A stretch of 64,000 nt of DNA from Pedobacter sp. MR2016-24 (GTDB lineage Bacteria > Bacteroidota > Bacteroidia > Sphingobacteriales > Sphingobacteriaceae). Positions within the stretch are counted from its first letter, which is position 1. Each line of letters begins with the position of its first letter. A model generated the notes under the pieces. It had not been told where the DNA came from and did no database searches. It was given only the letters and a program-made list of their open reading frames with translations. Of this stretch, positions 49,886 through 59,646 are shown piece by piece. The DNA is taken from contig NZ_JAPIVO010000001.1 in NCBI RefSeq assembly GCF_026239655.1, forward strand, positions 806,001 through 870,000, written 5' to 3'. Position numbers and translations under genes: made by a program.

Positions 49886-51244
49886 TTAGATAGGCAGCAA
49901 GATATTCATTTCAGTTCCTGATTCCTGAACTGTTTTAATAGCAATGCTTCCTCTGTGGAGCCTGATGATATTAAGGGATAAGGGGAGCCCAACTCCATAA
50001 CCACTATAATTAGTTGTATTCGAAGCTCTGAAAAATGGTTCGAATACATGCTGCAGCTCATTTTCAGGGATTCCGATGCCCTGGTCTTTGACCGATATCA
50101 CTACATTGGCAGCTGATATTGATAAACCCAGTATAACGATCCTGTTATCTGAATATTTGCAGGCATTGTTCACGATATTTGTGATGGCAAGTTTTAATAA
50201 ATTCAGATTCCCTTTGAGATTGATATTTTCAAAATCTGCCGGCAGGTTGGAAAAGTCTACCTGGATGTTATTATCAGGATTAACAAGGTCAATGGCACTT
50301 TTAACATCCCAGATCAACTCATCAAGACGAATATTTTCCCAGCGTTGTTTTTTTCCGTCAAAGCCCGACTGGGCTAAGCCGAGAAGACTTGTCAATATAT
50401 TTTCAAGTCGATCGGACTCTGATTGTATTTTAAGCAGGGATTTGTAAAGTTCAGACTCCTTATCTGTAGTTCCGGAGAGGGCAAGTTCTGCTTCGCCACT
50501 AATAATTGTTAATGGGGTTCTTAATTCATGTGAAGCGTTGCTGATAAAATTGTTTTGTGTTTCAAAAGCAGTTTCCAGCCTGTCGAGCATGTCGTTAAAA
50601 GTTTGAGAAATCTCTGCAATTTCATCTGTTCCCTGCACCGGGTCGAGCCTTTGGTGTAAATTTTCGGCATTTATTCCTTTCGTCTTTTTTATCAATGCCC
50701 TGATGGGCTTAAAAGTAAATTCCGAGAATTTTCTGCCGACCAGATAGGAGAGGGCGACCGACAAAAAGAAGCCGGCAATTAATATTTTTTGCAGGTATTC
50801 CAGTTCACGGTATCCGTAGGGGTCTCTGCCTGATATGATGACGATATACCCTTTATTTCCAGTTTTAAAATATTTTCCCGCGTAGAATACATTCTTTTTC
50901 CTGTACCTCGCCATTTTTCCCTGATCTATCATTTGATAAAATCCGAAAGGAAGCTGCATTTTTTTATCAAAACTGAGCTTTGATGATTTATCTGCAGTGA
51001 GGATATGTTCCTGCTCTGAAGGGAGCTGTTCCAGGTATTTGGTTCTTAACTCTATATATTCTTTTGTATTTGCACTCTTATAAACCTTAATCTGTGCAGT
51101 AATATTTACCCTTGCTTCCAGTCTTTTATAGAAATCTTCAAAAGCAAATTCATTGGCGAAGTACCAGACAAAACCACTTAACAGTGAAATAATCACAGCT
51201 GATAGAATTGCAAATAAAAACGTAATGCGCGTATGTAAGCTCAT
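49886..51244 (-). CDS. Sensor histidine kinase (HAMP, HisKA, HATPase)
   Basis: 452 residues. Two membrane segments (~8-28 and ~150-170) flank an exported sensor region of ~120 residues; a HAMP linker, the H-box NASHELRTPLTI (phospho-acceptor His239), the N-box NIVNNACKY and the G-boxes DQGIGIPENEL and GYGVGLPLSLNI follow. It starts 5 bases after the response regulator stop, making a standard two-gene system. No target is visible; the organisation resembles CusS/QseC-type sensors, but the ligand is unknown. Confidence 0.92.
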   Translation of the reverse strand: MSLHTRITFLFAILSAVIISLLSGFVWYFANEFAFEDFYKRLEARVNITAQIKVYKSANTKEYIELRTKYLEQLPSEQEHILTADKSSKLSFDKKMQLPFGFYQMIDQGKMARYRKKNVFYAGKYFKTGNKGYIVIISGRDPYGYRELEYLQKILIAGFFLSVALSYLVGRKFSEFTFKPIRALIKKTKGINAENLHQRLDPVQGTDEIAEISQTFNDMLDRLETAFETQNNFISNASHELRTPLTIISGEAELALSGTTDKESELYKSLLKIQSESDRLENILTSLLGLAQSGFDGKKQRWENIRLDELIWDVKSAIDLVNPDNNIQVDFSNLPADFENINLKGNLNLLKLAITNIVNNACKYSDNRIVILGLSISAANVVISVKDQGIGIPENELQHVFEPFFRASNTTNYSGYGVGLPLSLNIIRLHRGSIAIKTVQESGTEMNILLPI

Positions 51245-51249
51245 CGGTA

Positions 51250-51927
51250 TTATTTCTCTTTAAGGATATAACCCAGGCCGACAACCGTATGAATCAGGTT
51301 ATTGTCGAATCCTTTGTCAATTTTTTTCCTCAGGTAATTGACATAAACGTCTACCACATTTGTCCCCATATTGAAATCAATATCCCATACGTTTTCAAGA
51401 ATATCGATTCTGGACAGGATTTTTTGTTTGTTCTTAGCCAGAAATTGTAAAAGCCTGTACTCTGTTGCTGTTAGTGTGATTTCCTGCTGTGCCCTTTTCA
51501 CTATCTTAGCTGTAAGGTTAATCTGCAGATCACCGATGACGATAATTTCTTCGGCTGACTGGAAAGCGTCGTGCCGTCTGAGCAGCATACGGATCCTGGC
51601 AGTGAGTTCCGCGACTTTAAAGGGTTTAACCATGTAATCATCTGCACCGTTATCTAATCCTGTCACAATATTTTCGGTACTGTCTAAGGCAGTAAGCATG
51701 ATGACCGGAATTTTCGGGTAGTTCTTTTTGATCTGTTTGCACAATTCAAGCCCATTCATACCCGGAAGCATAATGTCTAATATGATCAGGGCAAAAGAGT
51801 GTGTAGCTAACATTTTCAGCGCAATCGATGCCTCCGGAGCTACGCTGGGCTCAAAACCATCTTTGATTAATCCCCTTTTTAAAATGGATACAACATTAGC
51901 TTCATCTTCAACAATAAGGATATTCAT
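51250..51927 (-). CDS. OmpR/PhoB-family response regulator
   Basis: 225 residues. The receiver domain has Asp51 (LDIMLPGMNG), Thr79 and Lys101 (MVKPF); the winged-helix effector domain follows (~130-225) with the LTATEYRLLQFLAKN motif and a VDVYVNYLRKKID recognition segment. Phosphorylation by the adjacent kinase should control DNA binding. Targets unknown. Confidence 0.95.
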   Translation of the reverse strand: MNILIVEDEANVVSILKRGLIKDGFEPSVAPEASIALKMLATHSFALIILDIMLPGMNGLELCKQIKKNYPKIPVIMLTALDSTENIVTGLDNGADDYMVKPFKVAELTARIRMLLRRHDAFQSAEEIIVIGDLQINLTAKIVKRAQQEITLTATEYRLLQFLAKNKQKILSRIDILENVWDIDFNMGTNVVDVYVNYLRKKIDKGFDNNLIHTVVGLGYILKEK

Positions 51928-51968
51928 ATTAACGATTGATTTTATAAGCAGTTTGGGCGAATACAGAT

Positions 51969-52400
51969 TTATTTAGGTTTGTCAGCGAAGGAAATGTTTA
52001 GTTTTTTATAATTTATTTTTGCCTGATAGCTATAAAATATGTCACTGCCCAGGATCGCAATTATTCTGGGATGCCCTAACAACGTATATGTTTCATTTAC
52101 GGTCTCCAGATCAAGGGCCACGCAATGATAAGATTTCAGTTTTAACTTTCCTATTTTGACTACCGGAATTATCGCCTGGATGGTATTCGCGGTAGAAAAA
52201 AGAGTAGTGGCGCTGGATTCATCCTCATTTTCCACACCTTCCGTATATTGTGTAATAAAGTTGGTATCAAACACTGATCTGGAAGCACCGGTATCGACCA
52301 CGGCCCAGTTTTTTTTACCAAAAGCAACGATTTCTACCAGGAGGTGAAAACCGTCATCATTTAAATTGATTAAGGTAACAGGAACTGATATGGTACCCAT
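51969..52400 (-). CDS. Retropepsin-like aspartyl protease domain protein
   Basis: 143 residues with the active-site motif WAVVDTGASRSVFD and a later hydrophobic-Gly segment (IIAILGSDIFYSY) like the second half of retropepsin monomers. No signal peptide or membrane segment. Its ATG overlaps the mdh stop by one base (TGATG), so it is translated with mdh. Substrate unknown; activity would need dimerisation. Confidence 0.8.
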   Translation of the reverse strand: MGTISVPVTLINLNDDGFHLLVEIVAFGKKNWAVVDTGASRSVFDTNFITQYTEGVENEDESSATTLFSTANTIQAIIPVVKIGKLKLKSYHCVALDLETVNETYTLLGHPRIIAILGSDIFYSYQAKINYKKLNISFADKPK

Positions 52401-53338
52401 CAGATTAATTTCATTTCTTTCAGCACTGCATTCATTGACCTCACGGCATCTGCACTTTTGTTGAAGGTAGACTGTTCTTCCTCAGTCAACTGGTAATCAA
52501 TAATTTTTTCCCAGCCATTTTTACCAATGGTAACCGGCACACCCAGACAGATGTCGTTCTGGCCATATTCACCATCCAGGGCCACGCAGCAGGTAAATAA
52601 TTTTTTCTCGTCACGTACGATTGATTCTACCAAAGCGGCACCTGCAGCACCGGGAGCATACCAAGCGGAAGTACCGATCAGACCTGTCAGTGTTGCTCCA
52701 CCTATCATTGTATCTGCAGCAACTTTTGCAAGCGTCTCTTTATCCAATAAATCACTCACAGGAAGACTCTGATAAGTAGCGTAACGCGTTAGCGGGATCA
52801 TAGTCGTATCTCCGTGTCCGCCTATTACAAAACCCTGCAGGTCATTCGGATTACAGTTCAGCGCCAGACTCAGATAATATTTAAAGCGGGCACTGTCAAG
52901 CGTTCCACCCATGCCGATAATCCTGTTTTTAGGAAGGCCCAGAGATTTGAGTGCCAGATAAGTCATCGTATCCATTGGATTGCTGATCACAATGATAATG
53001 GCTTCGGGAGAAAATTTTAAGATATTTTCTGCCACACCTTTTACAATGCCGGCGTTGATGCCAATCAATTCTTCACGAGTCATTCCCGGTTTGCGCGGCA
53101 GACCTGAAGTGATTACAGCTACGGCAGAGTTTGCTGTTTTACTATAGTCGTTGGTCACACCCGTAATTTTAGTGTTGAAACCCAATAAGGCTGTAGTCTG
53201 CATCATATCAATTGCCTTGCCTTCAGCAAAACCTTCTTTGATGTCTAATAAAACCAGTTCTTCTGCTAATTCTTTTCTTGCAATATTATCCGCACAGGTA
53301 GCACCAACGGCTCCTGCACCTACAACTGTTATTTTCAT
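52400..53338 (-). CDS. mdh: Malate dehydrogenase (LDH-like type)
   Basis: 312 residues. NAD-binding GAGAVGAT and VLLDI; the substrate loop has Arg82 and Arg88 (GLPRKPGMTREEL), then Asp148 and Arg151 (LDSARF), and the catalytic His175 (GGHGDTTM). Arg82 in the specificity loop marks malate rather than lactate. It interconverts malate and oxaloacetate. Its upstream side holds an array of inverted repeats (53365-53575). Confidence 0.95.
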   Translation of the reverse strand: MKITVVGAGAVGATCADNIARKELAEELVLLDIKEGFAEGKAIDMMQTTALLGFNTKITGVTNDYSKTANSAVAVITSGLPRKPGMTREELIGINAGIVKGVAENILKFSPEAIIIVISNPMDTMTYLALKSLGLPKNRIIGMGGTLDSARFKYYLSLALNCNPNDLQGFVIGGHGDTTMIPLTRYATYQSLPVSDLLDKETLAKVAADTMIGGATLTGLIGTSAWYAPGAAGAALVESIVRDEKKLFTCCVALDGEYGQNDICLGVPVTIGKNGWEKIIDYQLTEEEQSTFNKSADAVRSMNAVLKEMKLI

Positions 53339-53364
53339 CGTTAAATATTTAAGTTTTATCTGTT

Positions 53365-53575
53365 ATGAAGCTTGCATAAGATTTTCATGAATTTTACAGA
53401 TGTAATCTTATGCAGGTTTCATTAGCATATATATATTTGTCTAATTGGTATGAAGCGATCATCAAATTTTCTAAGCGGTAAGCTGATGAAGGTTTCATAG
53501 GTTTCCTGTTTAATTATAAGCTTAAGAAGCTTGCTGAGACTATGTTCATGAGCTTTGAGCTCCTGCATGTTTCAT
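53365..53575. repeat. Array of three related inverted repeats upstream of mdh
   Basis: This fills most of the 322-base gap between mdh and the lipocalin gene. IR1: arms 53365-53383 and 53404-53422 (ATGAAGCTTGCATAAGATT with AATCTTATGCAGGTTTCAT), 19 pairs including two G-U. IR2: 53450-53464 and 53484-53498 (ATGAAGCGATCATCA with TGATGAAGGTTTCAT). IR3: 53524-53534 and 53565-53575 (AAGAAGCTTGC with GCATGTTTCAT), weaker. All share a GAAGC left end and a GTTTCAT right end. The rest of the gap is AT-rich with no gene. Confidence 0.7.
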
Positions 53576-53660
53576 AACTTTATTCTGTGATCAATATTAA
53601 TAATAATAAAACTGATAATGTACGTATTGTACAAGTTATAAATTTCAGGCTTTATAAAAA

Positions 53661-54215
53661 ATGCTTTTTAAAACTTTATCTGGTGTTTTTGGTTTTATGA
53701 TAGAGAATTTACATCTGCTTTATAGTAGGAAAAGACGCGGAATGATGGATAATACACCTGTAGAAAAAGTTGATATCATGTCGTACGCAGGAAAGTGGTA
53801 TTCATTGTACTCAGTTCCTACGTACATGGATAAACACTGGCGCGAAACGACGGAGACATATGTAATACATCCTGACGGGTATTATGCTGTATTTACCACG
53901 TATAAGACACCTGGGGATGATGTGCAAAAATACGTGAGATCTAAACTTTTTGTGGTTAAAGGATCTAATAATGCAGAGATGAAAGCACAATTTGTATGGC
54001 CGGTTAAAGCTGACTACTGGGTCATTGAACTTGCTGAAGATTATTCCTATGTAGTTGTGGGACATCCCAAGCACAAGTATCTTTTTATCATGTCGCGTAA
54101 ACCTTTTTTACCAGCGGAACTGCTGGAAGAAATCATTGAACGCTGTGCGTCAAAAGGCTACGATACAGCTAAGCTCGTTTCACAAGATCATCCCGTACCC
54201 GCCCAAAAGGTCTGA
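53661..54215 (+). CDS. Lipocalin, Blc-like
   Basis: 184 residues from the first ATG; a start at residue 28 or 29 (MMDNTPVEKV) would give a tighter family fit. The lipocalin first motif is GKWYSLYSVPTYMDKHW and the C-terminal end is YVVVGHPKHKYLFIMSRKPF. Blc-type proteins bind lipid-like ligands at the outer membrane, but here no lipobox or clear signal peptide is seen, so location is uncertain. It is single and not operonic. Confidence 0.85.
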   Translation: MLFKTLSGVFGFMIENLHLLYSRKRRGMMDNTPVEKVDIMSYAGKWYSLYSVPTYMDKHWRETTETYVIHPDGYYAVFTTYKTPGDDVQKYVRSKLFVVKGSNNAEMKAQFVWPVKADYWVIELAEDYSYVVVGHPKHKYLFIMSRKPFLPAELLEEIIERCASKGYDTAKLVSQDHPVPAQKV

Positions 54216-54258
54216 TATCATTTCTAATTTTTTTCGGTCTACTGTTTCATAAAAATCG

Positions 54259-54266
54259 TAATTTTG
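54259..54266 (+). promoter_or_regulatory. Candidate -7 element of dnaE
   Basis: TAATTTTG fully matches TAnnTTTG, 43 bases before the dnaE ATG. The -33 region (TTTCGG, 22 bases upstream) is poor. Confidence 0.4.
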
Positions 54267-54308
54267 TTCATCGTTGTCTGACACGCAAGGATTCTTAATT
54301 ACCCATCT

Positions 54309-57300
54309 ATGTATTTAATTTTTGATACCGAAACTACAGGTCTTCCTGCCAATTATAATGCACCAGTTAGTGATACAAATAACTGGCCCCGGTGTATACA
54401 AATTGCGTGGCAGTTGCATGATGAGCTGGGTAATCTGGTGGAGCATCAGGATTACCTGGTCAAACCGGATGGTTTCAATATCCCTTACGATGCGGAGCGG
54501 ATACACGGTATTTCAACCGATCTGGCACTGGAGCAGGGAATTGAGCTGCAGGAAGTACTGGAGAAATTCAATACTGTTTTGTCGAAGGCCAAATTTGTAG
54601 TCGGACAGAACGTTGGTTTCGATGTAAATATTATGGGTTCAGAGTTATACAGGATGGGAGTAGAAAGCCCTTTAGCTCAGCTGCCAGTTTTGGATACCTG
54701 TACTGAAGTGACTGCTAATCTGCTAAAAATTCCCGGTGGTCGCGGTGGCAGATTTAAGTTACCGACATTAACAGAGTTACATAGTTATCTTTTTGGGATT
54801 CCTTTTTCTGAGGCTCACAATGCCACTGCCGATGTGGAGGCAACAACCCGTTGTTTTCTGCAGTTGGTTAAGATGCAGGTATTCACACCCGAACAACTGC
54901 TGACAGATCAGAATTATTTTCATGATTTTGGTGCAAATCACCCACAGCTGGTGGAAGGCGTTGGTATTAAACATATCAACCTGAAGGCTGCATCGGATGA
55001 AATTAAAAAAAGAAAAGAAAAAGCAGAGGGTGTTACCATCTCTAAACAAACTTTAAGGGATAATGAGCAGGAATTAAAAGATGCTTCTTTTACGCATCTC
55101 CATAACCATACGCAGTTTTCAGTACTGCAGTCTACCATCAATATTCCTGGCTTAATTGCCGCTGCTGCGGCTCAGAAAATGCCGGCAGTGGCGATGACAG
55201 ACCATGCAAACATGATGGGTGCATTTCATTTCGTGAATCAGGTACTGAATCACAATAAGGGGGTTGAAGCCAGGAATCAGGCCGCCCTGGAAAAAGGAGA
55301 AACTGCGTCAGAAGTTGTGCTTAAACCTATTGTAGGCTGTGAGTTTTATGTCTGTGAAAATCACCTTGATAAATCAAGAAAGGACAACGGATATCAGATT
55401 GTACTTTTAGCGAAGAACAAACGCGGTTACCATAATCTCGCAAAAATGTCCTCCGTTGCCTATACCAAAGGATTTTATTATGTTCCGAGGATCGACAGAA
55501 ATGTGATAGCGCTGTATAAAGAAGATATTATCATGCTTTCTGGTAACTTGTACGGAGAGATTTCAAGTAAGATCCTGAATATGGGTGAAAAGCAGGCTGA
55601 GGAGGCGCTTGTTTACTGGAAAGAACAATTTGGGGCCGACTTCTATGTGGAAGTAATGCGCCATAATCAGGATGATGAGAATGCTGTTAATAAAACACTG
55701 ATACCATTAGCCAAAAAACATAATGTTAAGCTGATTGCTACTAATAATACCTATTATATCAATAAGAAGGATGCCAATGCACATGATATTTTATTGTGTG
55801 TAAAGGATGCAGAGAAGCAGGCTACGCCTATAGGACGTGGTCGTGGCTATCGTTATGGATTACCAAATCAGGAGTATTATTTCAAATCTTCGGAAGAAAT
55901 GAAGGCCTTGTTTGCCGATCTTCCTGAAGCCATAATGAATACAGAGGAAGTTGTAGATAAAATTGAGATCTATAAACTTGCAAGGGAAGTACTCCTACCA
56001 AAATTTATCATTCCTGAACAGTTTATTGTTGCAGAAGATGATGAAGATGGTGGAAAAAGAGGAGAGAATAAGTACTTACGTTACCTTACCTATGAGGGCG
56101 CTAAGAAGCGATATGGCGTCATTACTCCGGAAATAGATGAACGTCTGGACTTCGAACTGAAAACAATTGAGAAGACAGGATACCCCGGTTACTTTCTGAT
56201 TGTACAGGATTTTATTGCCGAAGCCAGAAAACTGGATGTTGCAGTAGGTCCTGGCCGTGGTTCCGCTGCGGGCTCTGTAGTGGCCTACTGTTTATGGATT
56301 ACCAATATTGACCCTATTAAATACGATTTGCTTTTTGAGCGTTTCCTGAATCCGGATCGTGTATCCATGCCCGATATCGATATCGATTTTGACGATGAGG
56401 GACGTGGCAGGGTAATGGATTATGTAATTGCTAAATATGGTTCCAACCAGGTGGCACAGATTATTACCTATGGAACGATGGCTGCAAAGTCGTCCATTAA
56501 AGATACTGCCCGTGTGCTAGATCTTCCATTATTTGAAGCAGATAAGATTGCCAAGCTGATTCCAAATCTAAAACTGGCGAAAATCTTTACGCTCGATGAA
56601 AAAGCCTTAAAAGGAGTTTTGCGTGCGGATGAATATGAAAGGGTAGTTGAATTAAAAGATATTGCTGACTCTAAAAGCTTAAGTTCGGAGACGATACAGC
56701 AGGCCAGGATTTTAGAAGGATCATTGCGTAATACCGGTATTCATGCCTGTGGGGTAATTATTACACCAGACGACATTACCAATTACGTACCTGTTGCTAT
56801 GGCGAAGGATTCAGATCTTTATGTGACGCAGTTTGACAACTCCGTTGTAGAAAGCGCCGGATTGCTGAAAATGGACTTTCTGGGTTTAAAGACACTTACC
56901 CTGATCAAAGATACAGTTAAGCTGGTCCGTTTACGGACGGGGATACAATTAGATCCTGATGTATTTCCTATTGATGACGTAAAGACCTATGAATTATTCC
57001 AGCGGGGAGAGACCATCGGGATATTCCAGTATGAGTCGACCGGAATGCAAAAATACATGAAGGAGTTAAAACCTACAGTATTCGGAGATTTGATTGCCAT
57101 GAACGCATTATACAGACCGGGTCCTTTGGAATATATTCCAAGTTTTGTTAAAAGGAAAAATGGTGAAGAAGAAATAAAATATGATTTAGACGCTTGTGAA
57201 GAATACCTGAAAGAGACTTACGGAATTACCGTATATCAGGAGCAGGTGATGCTGTTATCGCAGAAACTGGCTGGCTTTACTAAAGGTGAAGCCGATGTTT

Positions 57301-58739
57301 TACGTAAAGCGATGGGTAAAAAGCAGAAAGATGTGCTGGATAAAATGAAACCTAAGTTTGTTGGACAAGCCGCAGAAAAAGGTCACTCTCCGGCAATTTT
57401 AGAAAAAATATGGAAAGACTGGGAAGCGTTTGCGTCATACGCGTTTAATAAGTCGCACTCTACCTGTTATGCCTGGATTGCATATCAGACGGCTTATTTG
57501 AAAGCACATTATCCTGCGGAGTATATGGCCGCGGTACTGACGAATAATATGAGCGATATCAAGCAGGTTGCTTTCTTTATGGAAGAGTGCAAGCAGATGG
57601 GCGTTGCGGTATTGGGGCCGGATGTAAATGAATCTGACCTGAAGTTTTCGGTGAATGACAAAGGCCAGGTCCGGTTTGGTTTATCAGGTGTTAAAGGTGT
57701 AGGAGAAAAGGCTGTAGAAAGTATTATAGAAGAACGAAAGGCAGGGTTATATTCCAGTATATACGACTTCGCAAAGCGCTCCAATACCAGAACGGTAAAC
57801 AAAAAGGCCTATGAAAGTTTTGTGTATAGCGGTGCTTTTGATGGATTTGGTTACCATAGAGCGCAATACTTCTTTATTGGTATTAACGATAAGCTCAATG
57901 GAATTGAAAAACTGATTAAATATTCCAATGATTTTCAGAATAAGGAATCTTCCTCACAATCTTCTTTATTTGGAGGAACTATTGCTGATCTGATCTCTGA
58001 ACCTACCTTGCCTGTTGCAGCTGAGTGGAGTTTGATTGACCGGCTGAAATATGAAAAGGATGCAATTGGTATCTTTCTAAGCGGGCATCCATTAGACAAT
58101 TACAAACTTGAACTTAAGAACTTTTGCCAGCATTCTGTGCGTCACCTTTCTATTGTCAACAAAATAAGGATGGGTGATACCAATGAAGAAGTATTGCTCG
58201 AATTCGAGTCGCTGAAAAACAGAGAACTGGTTGTTGGGGGATTAGTTGTGATTTCTGCCCAAAGGATGACTAAGACCGGCAAACCTTTTGGTACTATTGT
58301 TTTTGAGGATTACAACGATAGTTGTGAGCTGGCATTATTTGGTGAAGACTTCGTGAAGTTCAAACAGTTTATGACTGACGGTTATTTCTTACAGATCAGG
58401 GGAAGGGTTGGAGAACGTTTCCGTAAAGAGGGGGACTGGGAGTTTAAGATCACATCAATCGCTTTGCTGTCTGACCTGAGAGATAAACTGGCCAAGTGTA
58501 TTACCATACAGGTTCCTATACAGGGCATTAGTGACGACTTTATTACTAAAATCTATGAATTAGTAGAAGAAAACAAGCAAAATACCGAGCAGCAGAATTG
58601 CCAGTTAAATTTTGTGGTTTACGATCGTGAGCAGAATGTATCACTGGATTTGCCTTCTAAGTCACTGAAGATCAATCCAAGTAATCAATTTTTAGATCAG
58701 TTAACAGCCCTGAACAATGTAAATTATAAGTTGAACTAA
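54309..58739 (+). CDS. dnaE: DNA polymerase III alpha subunit with N-terminal proofreading exonuclease
   Basis: 1476 residues, longer than E. coli DnaE (1160). Residues 1-195 form a DEDDh exonuclease: FDTETTG with Asp6/Glu8, QNVGFDV and the HNATADVEAT end. A linker (to ~255) leads to the PHP domain (HLHNHTQFS, MTDHANMMGA), then the polymerase core with GPGRGSAAGSVVA and the catalytic PDIDIDF, and a C-terminal OB-fold part. QSSLF (1217-1221) matches the beta-clamp motif. This puts proofreading and synthesis in one chain, so a separate DnaQ may be unneeded; whether one exists elsewhere cannot be seen here. Confidence 0.95.
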   Translation: MYLIFDTETTGLPANYNAPVSDTNNWPRCIQIAWQLHDELGNLVEHQDYLVKPDGFNIPYDAERIHGISTDLALEQGIELQEVLEKFNTVLSKAKFVVGQNVGFDVNIMGSELYRMGVESPLAQLPVLDTCTEVTANLLKIPGGRGGRFKLPTLTELHSYLFGIPFSEAHNATADVEATTRCFLQLVKMQVFTPEQLLTDQNYFHDFGANHPQLVEGVGIKHINLKAASDEIKKRKEKAEGVTISKQTLRDNEQELKDASFTHLHNHTQFSVLQSTINIPGLIAAAAAQKMPAVAMTDHANMMGAFHFVNQVLNHNKGVEARNQAALEKGETASEVVLKPIVGCEFYVCENHLDKSRKDNGYQIVLLAKNKRGYHNLAKMSSVAYTKGFYYVPRIDRNVIALYKEDIIMLSGNLYGEISSKILNMGEKQAEEALVYWKEQFGADFYVEVMRHNQDDENAVNKTLIPLAKKHNVKLIATNNTYYINKKDANAHDILLCVKDAEKQATPIGRGRGYRYGLPNQEYYFKSSEEMKALFADLPEAIMNTEEVVDKIEIYKLAREVLLPKFIIPEQFIVAEDDEDGGKRGENKYLRYLTYEGAKKRYGVITPEIDERLDFELKTIEKTGYPGYFLIVQDFIAEARKLDVAVGPGRGSAAGSVVAYCLWITNIDPIKYDLLFERFLNPDRVSMPDIDIDFDDEGRGRVMDYVIAKYGSNQVAQIITYGTMAAKSSIKDTARVLDLPLFEADKIAKLIPNLKLAKIFTLDEKALKGVLRADEYERVVELKDIADSKSLSSETIQQARILEGSLRNTGIHACGVIITPDDITNYVPVAMAKDSDLYVTQFDNSVVESAGLLKMDFLGLKTLTLIKDTVKLVRLRTGIQLDPDVFPIDDVKTYELFQRGETIGIFQYESTGMQKYMKELKPTVFGDLIAMNALYRPGPLEYIPSFVKRKNGEEEIKYDLDACEEYLKETYGITVYQEQVMLLSQKLAGFTKGEADVLRKAMGKKQKDVLDKMKPKFVGQAAEKGHSPAILEKIWKDWEAFASYAFNKSHSTCYAWIAYQTAYLKAHYPAEYMAAVLTNNMSDIKQVAFFMEECKQMGVAVLGPDVNESDLKFSVNDKGQVRFGLSGVKGVGEKAVESIIEERKAGLYSSIYDFAKRSNTRTVNKKAYESFVYSGAFDGFGYHRAQYFFIGINDKLNGIEKLIKYSNDFQNKESSSQSSLFGGTIADLISEPTLPVAAEWSLIDRLKYEKDAIGIFLSGHPLDNYKLELKNFCQHSVRHLSIVNKIRMGDTNEEVLLEFESLKNRELVVGGLVVISAQRMTKTGKPFGTIVFEDYNDSCELALFGEDFVKFKQFMTDGYFLQIRGRVGERFRKEGDWEFKITSIALLSDLRDKLAKCITIQVPIQGISDDFITKIYELVEENKQNTEQQNCQLNFVVYDREQNVSLDLPSKSLKINPSNQFLDQLTALNNVNYKLN

Positions 58740-58761
58740 TGTCATTTTGGCACGAGTTCAG

Positions 58762-58791
58762 TTGGTGGCATTACAATTGATTATATCTTTG
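58762..58791 (+). promoter_or_regulatory. Promoter of trxA
   Basis: TTG at 58762-58764, 19 bases, then TATCTTTG at 58784-58791; both elements and the spacing fit the consensus. The ATG is at 58808. Confidence 0.7.
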
Positions 58792-58807
58792 TATAAAAAA
58801 TAGAATT

Positions 58808-59125
58808 ATGGCTATAGAAATCACAGATGCTAACTTCGAGGAAGTTGTATTAAAATCAGATAAACCCGTTTTAGTTGACTTTTGGGCAGAATGGTGTGGT
58901 CCATGTCGCATGGTAGGTCCAGTTGTAGATGAAATATCAAAAGAATACGAAGGAAAAGCAATCATAGGTAAAGTAAACGTTGATAACAATCCTCAGATAT
59001 CCACTCAGTTTGGTATACGCAATATTCCTGCTTTATTGTTTTTCAAGAATGGTGAGGTTGTTGATAAACAAGTTGGCGCGGTTCCAAAATCAGTATTAGC
59101 TGGGAAATTAGATAAGCAATTATAA
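58808..59125 (+). CDS. trxA: Thioredoxin
   Basis: 105 residues. Active site [13 protein letters not shown], cis-Pro loop RNIPALLFF and the C-terminal [16 protein letters not shown]. Cytoplasmic disulfide reductase; standard length. Own promoter and a downstream hairpin. Confidence 0.97.
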   Translation: MAIEITDANFEEVVLKSDKPVLVDFWAEWCGPCRMVGPVVDEISKEYEGKAIIGKVNVDNNPQISTQFGIRNIPALLFFKNGEVVDKQVGAVPKSVLAGKLDKQL

Positions 59126-59144
59126 TCCAGTAATCATATACGCA

Positions 59145-59597
59145 TTAAGAAAGACTATCTGTGAAGGTGGTCTTTTTTGTTTTATGCAGTTGGGAGCTGC
59201 TCCAGAAACAAAATACCGCTCCCAGCGTCACTGCTATGATTTGCAGGTTACTGATATCAATTATCTTTTGGTCTGCCCCTTTTATCACTCCCAGACGCAC
59301 CAGAAGACATATCAACAATACGATAGTAAACAGCCATTTAAAGTTTTCTGTGCTGCTGATGAAACGTTCGAAGCTGAACTGTTTCAGGCTGATCGCCTTT
59401 ATGCTGTTTAGCATCAGGATGATAAAAAGGAAAAATAACAGTGTATATTTAAGCAGCCCAGTCAATAGAATTGGTTTAGCCTGTAGCACCTTTATCAGCA
59501 GATACCCGGAAATTATAAAGGCGCTAAGAAATAATAACAGGTAGATCACAATTATAGATCTGAGTATAATCTTGTTGCTGCGGGTGAGCTTATTCAT
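59145..59597 (-). CDS. Small four-helix membrane protein of unknown function
   Basis: 150 residues. Four probable membrane segments (~12-35, ~48-68, ~88-105, ~118-135) separated by short loops, no signal peptide and a polar C-terminus. No family recognised. Choice of strand rests on the coherent hydrophobic pattern; overlapping frames on the plus strand look like shadows. It converges on trxA and diverges from the DUF58 gene. Confidence 0.65.
   Translation of the reverse strand: MNKLTRSNKIILRSIIVIYLLLFLSAFIISGYLLIKVLQAKPILLTGLLKYTLLFFLFIILMLNSIKAISLKQFSFERFISSTENFKWLFTIVLLICLLVRLGVIKGADQKIIDISNLQIIAVTLGAVFCFWSSSQLHKTKKTTFTDSLS
59150..59178 (+). terminator. Terminator of trxA inside the end of the next gene
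   Basis: AAAGACTAT pairs with GTGGTCTTT using U-G wobble pairs on the plus strand, followed by a T-run. It lies within the last codons of the convergent membrane protein gene. Confidence 0.6.
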
Positions 59598-59646
59598 TCA
59601 TTTTTTTAGAAGAGGCAAGTTATATTTCTTTTATTAAATTTACAAG

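Noticed and set aside
59161..59544. Plus-strand protein of 127 residues
   Set aside because: It overlaps a minus-strand frame with a clear four-helix membrane pattern and lacks any coding signature.
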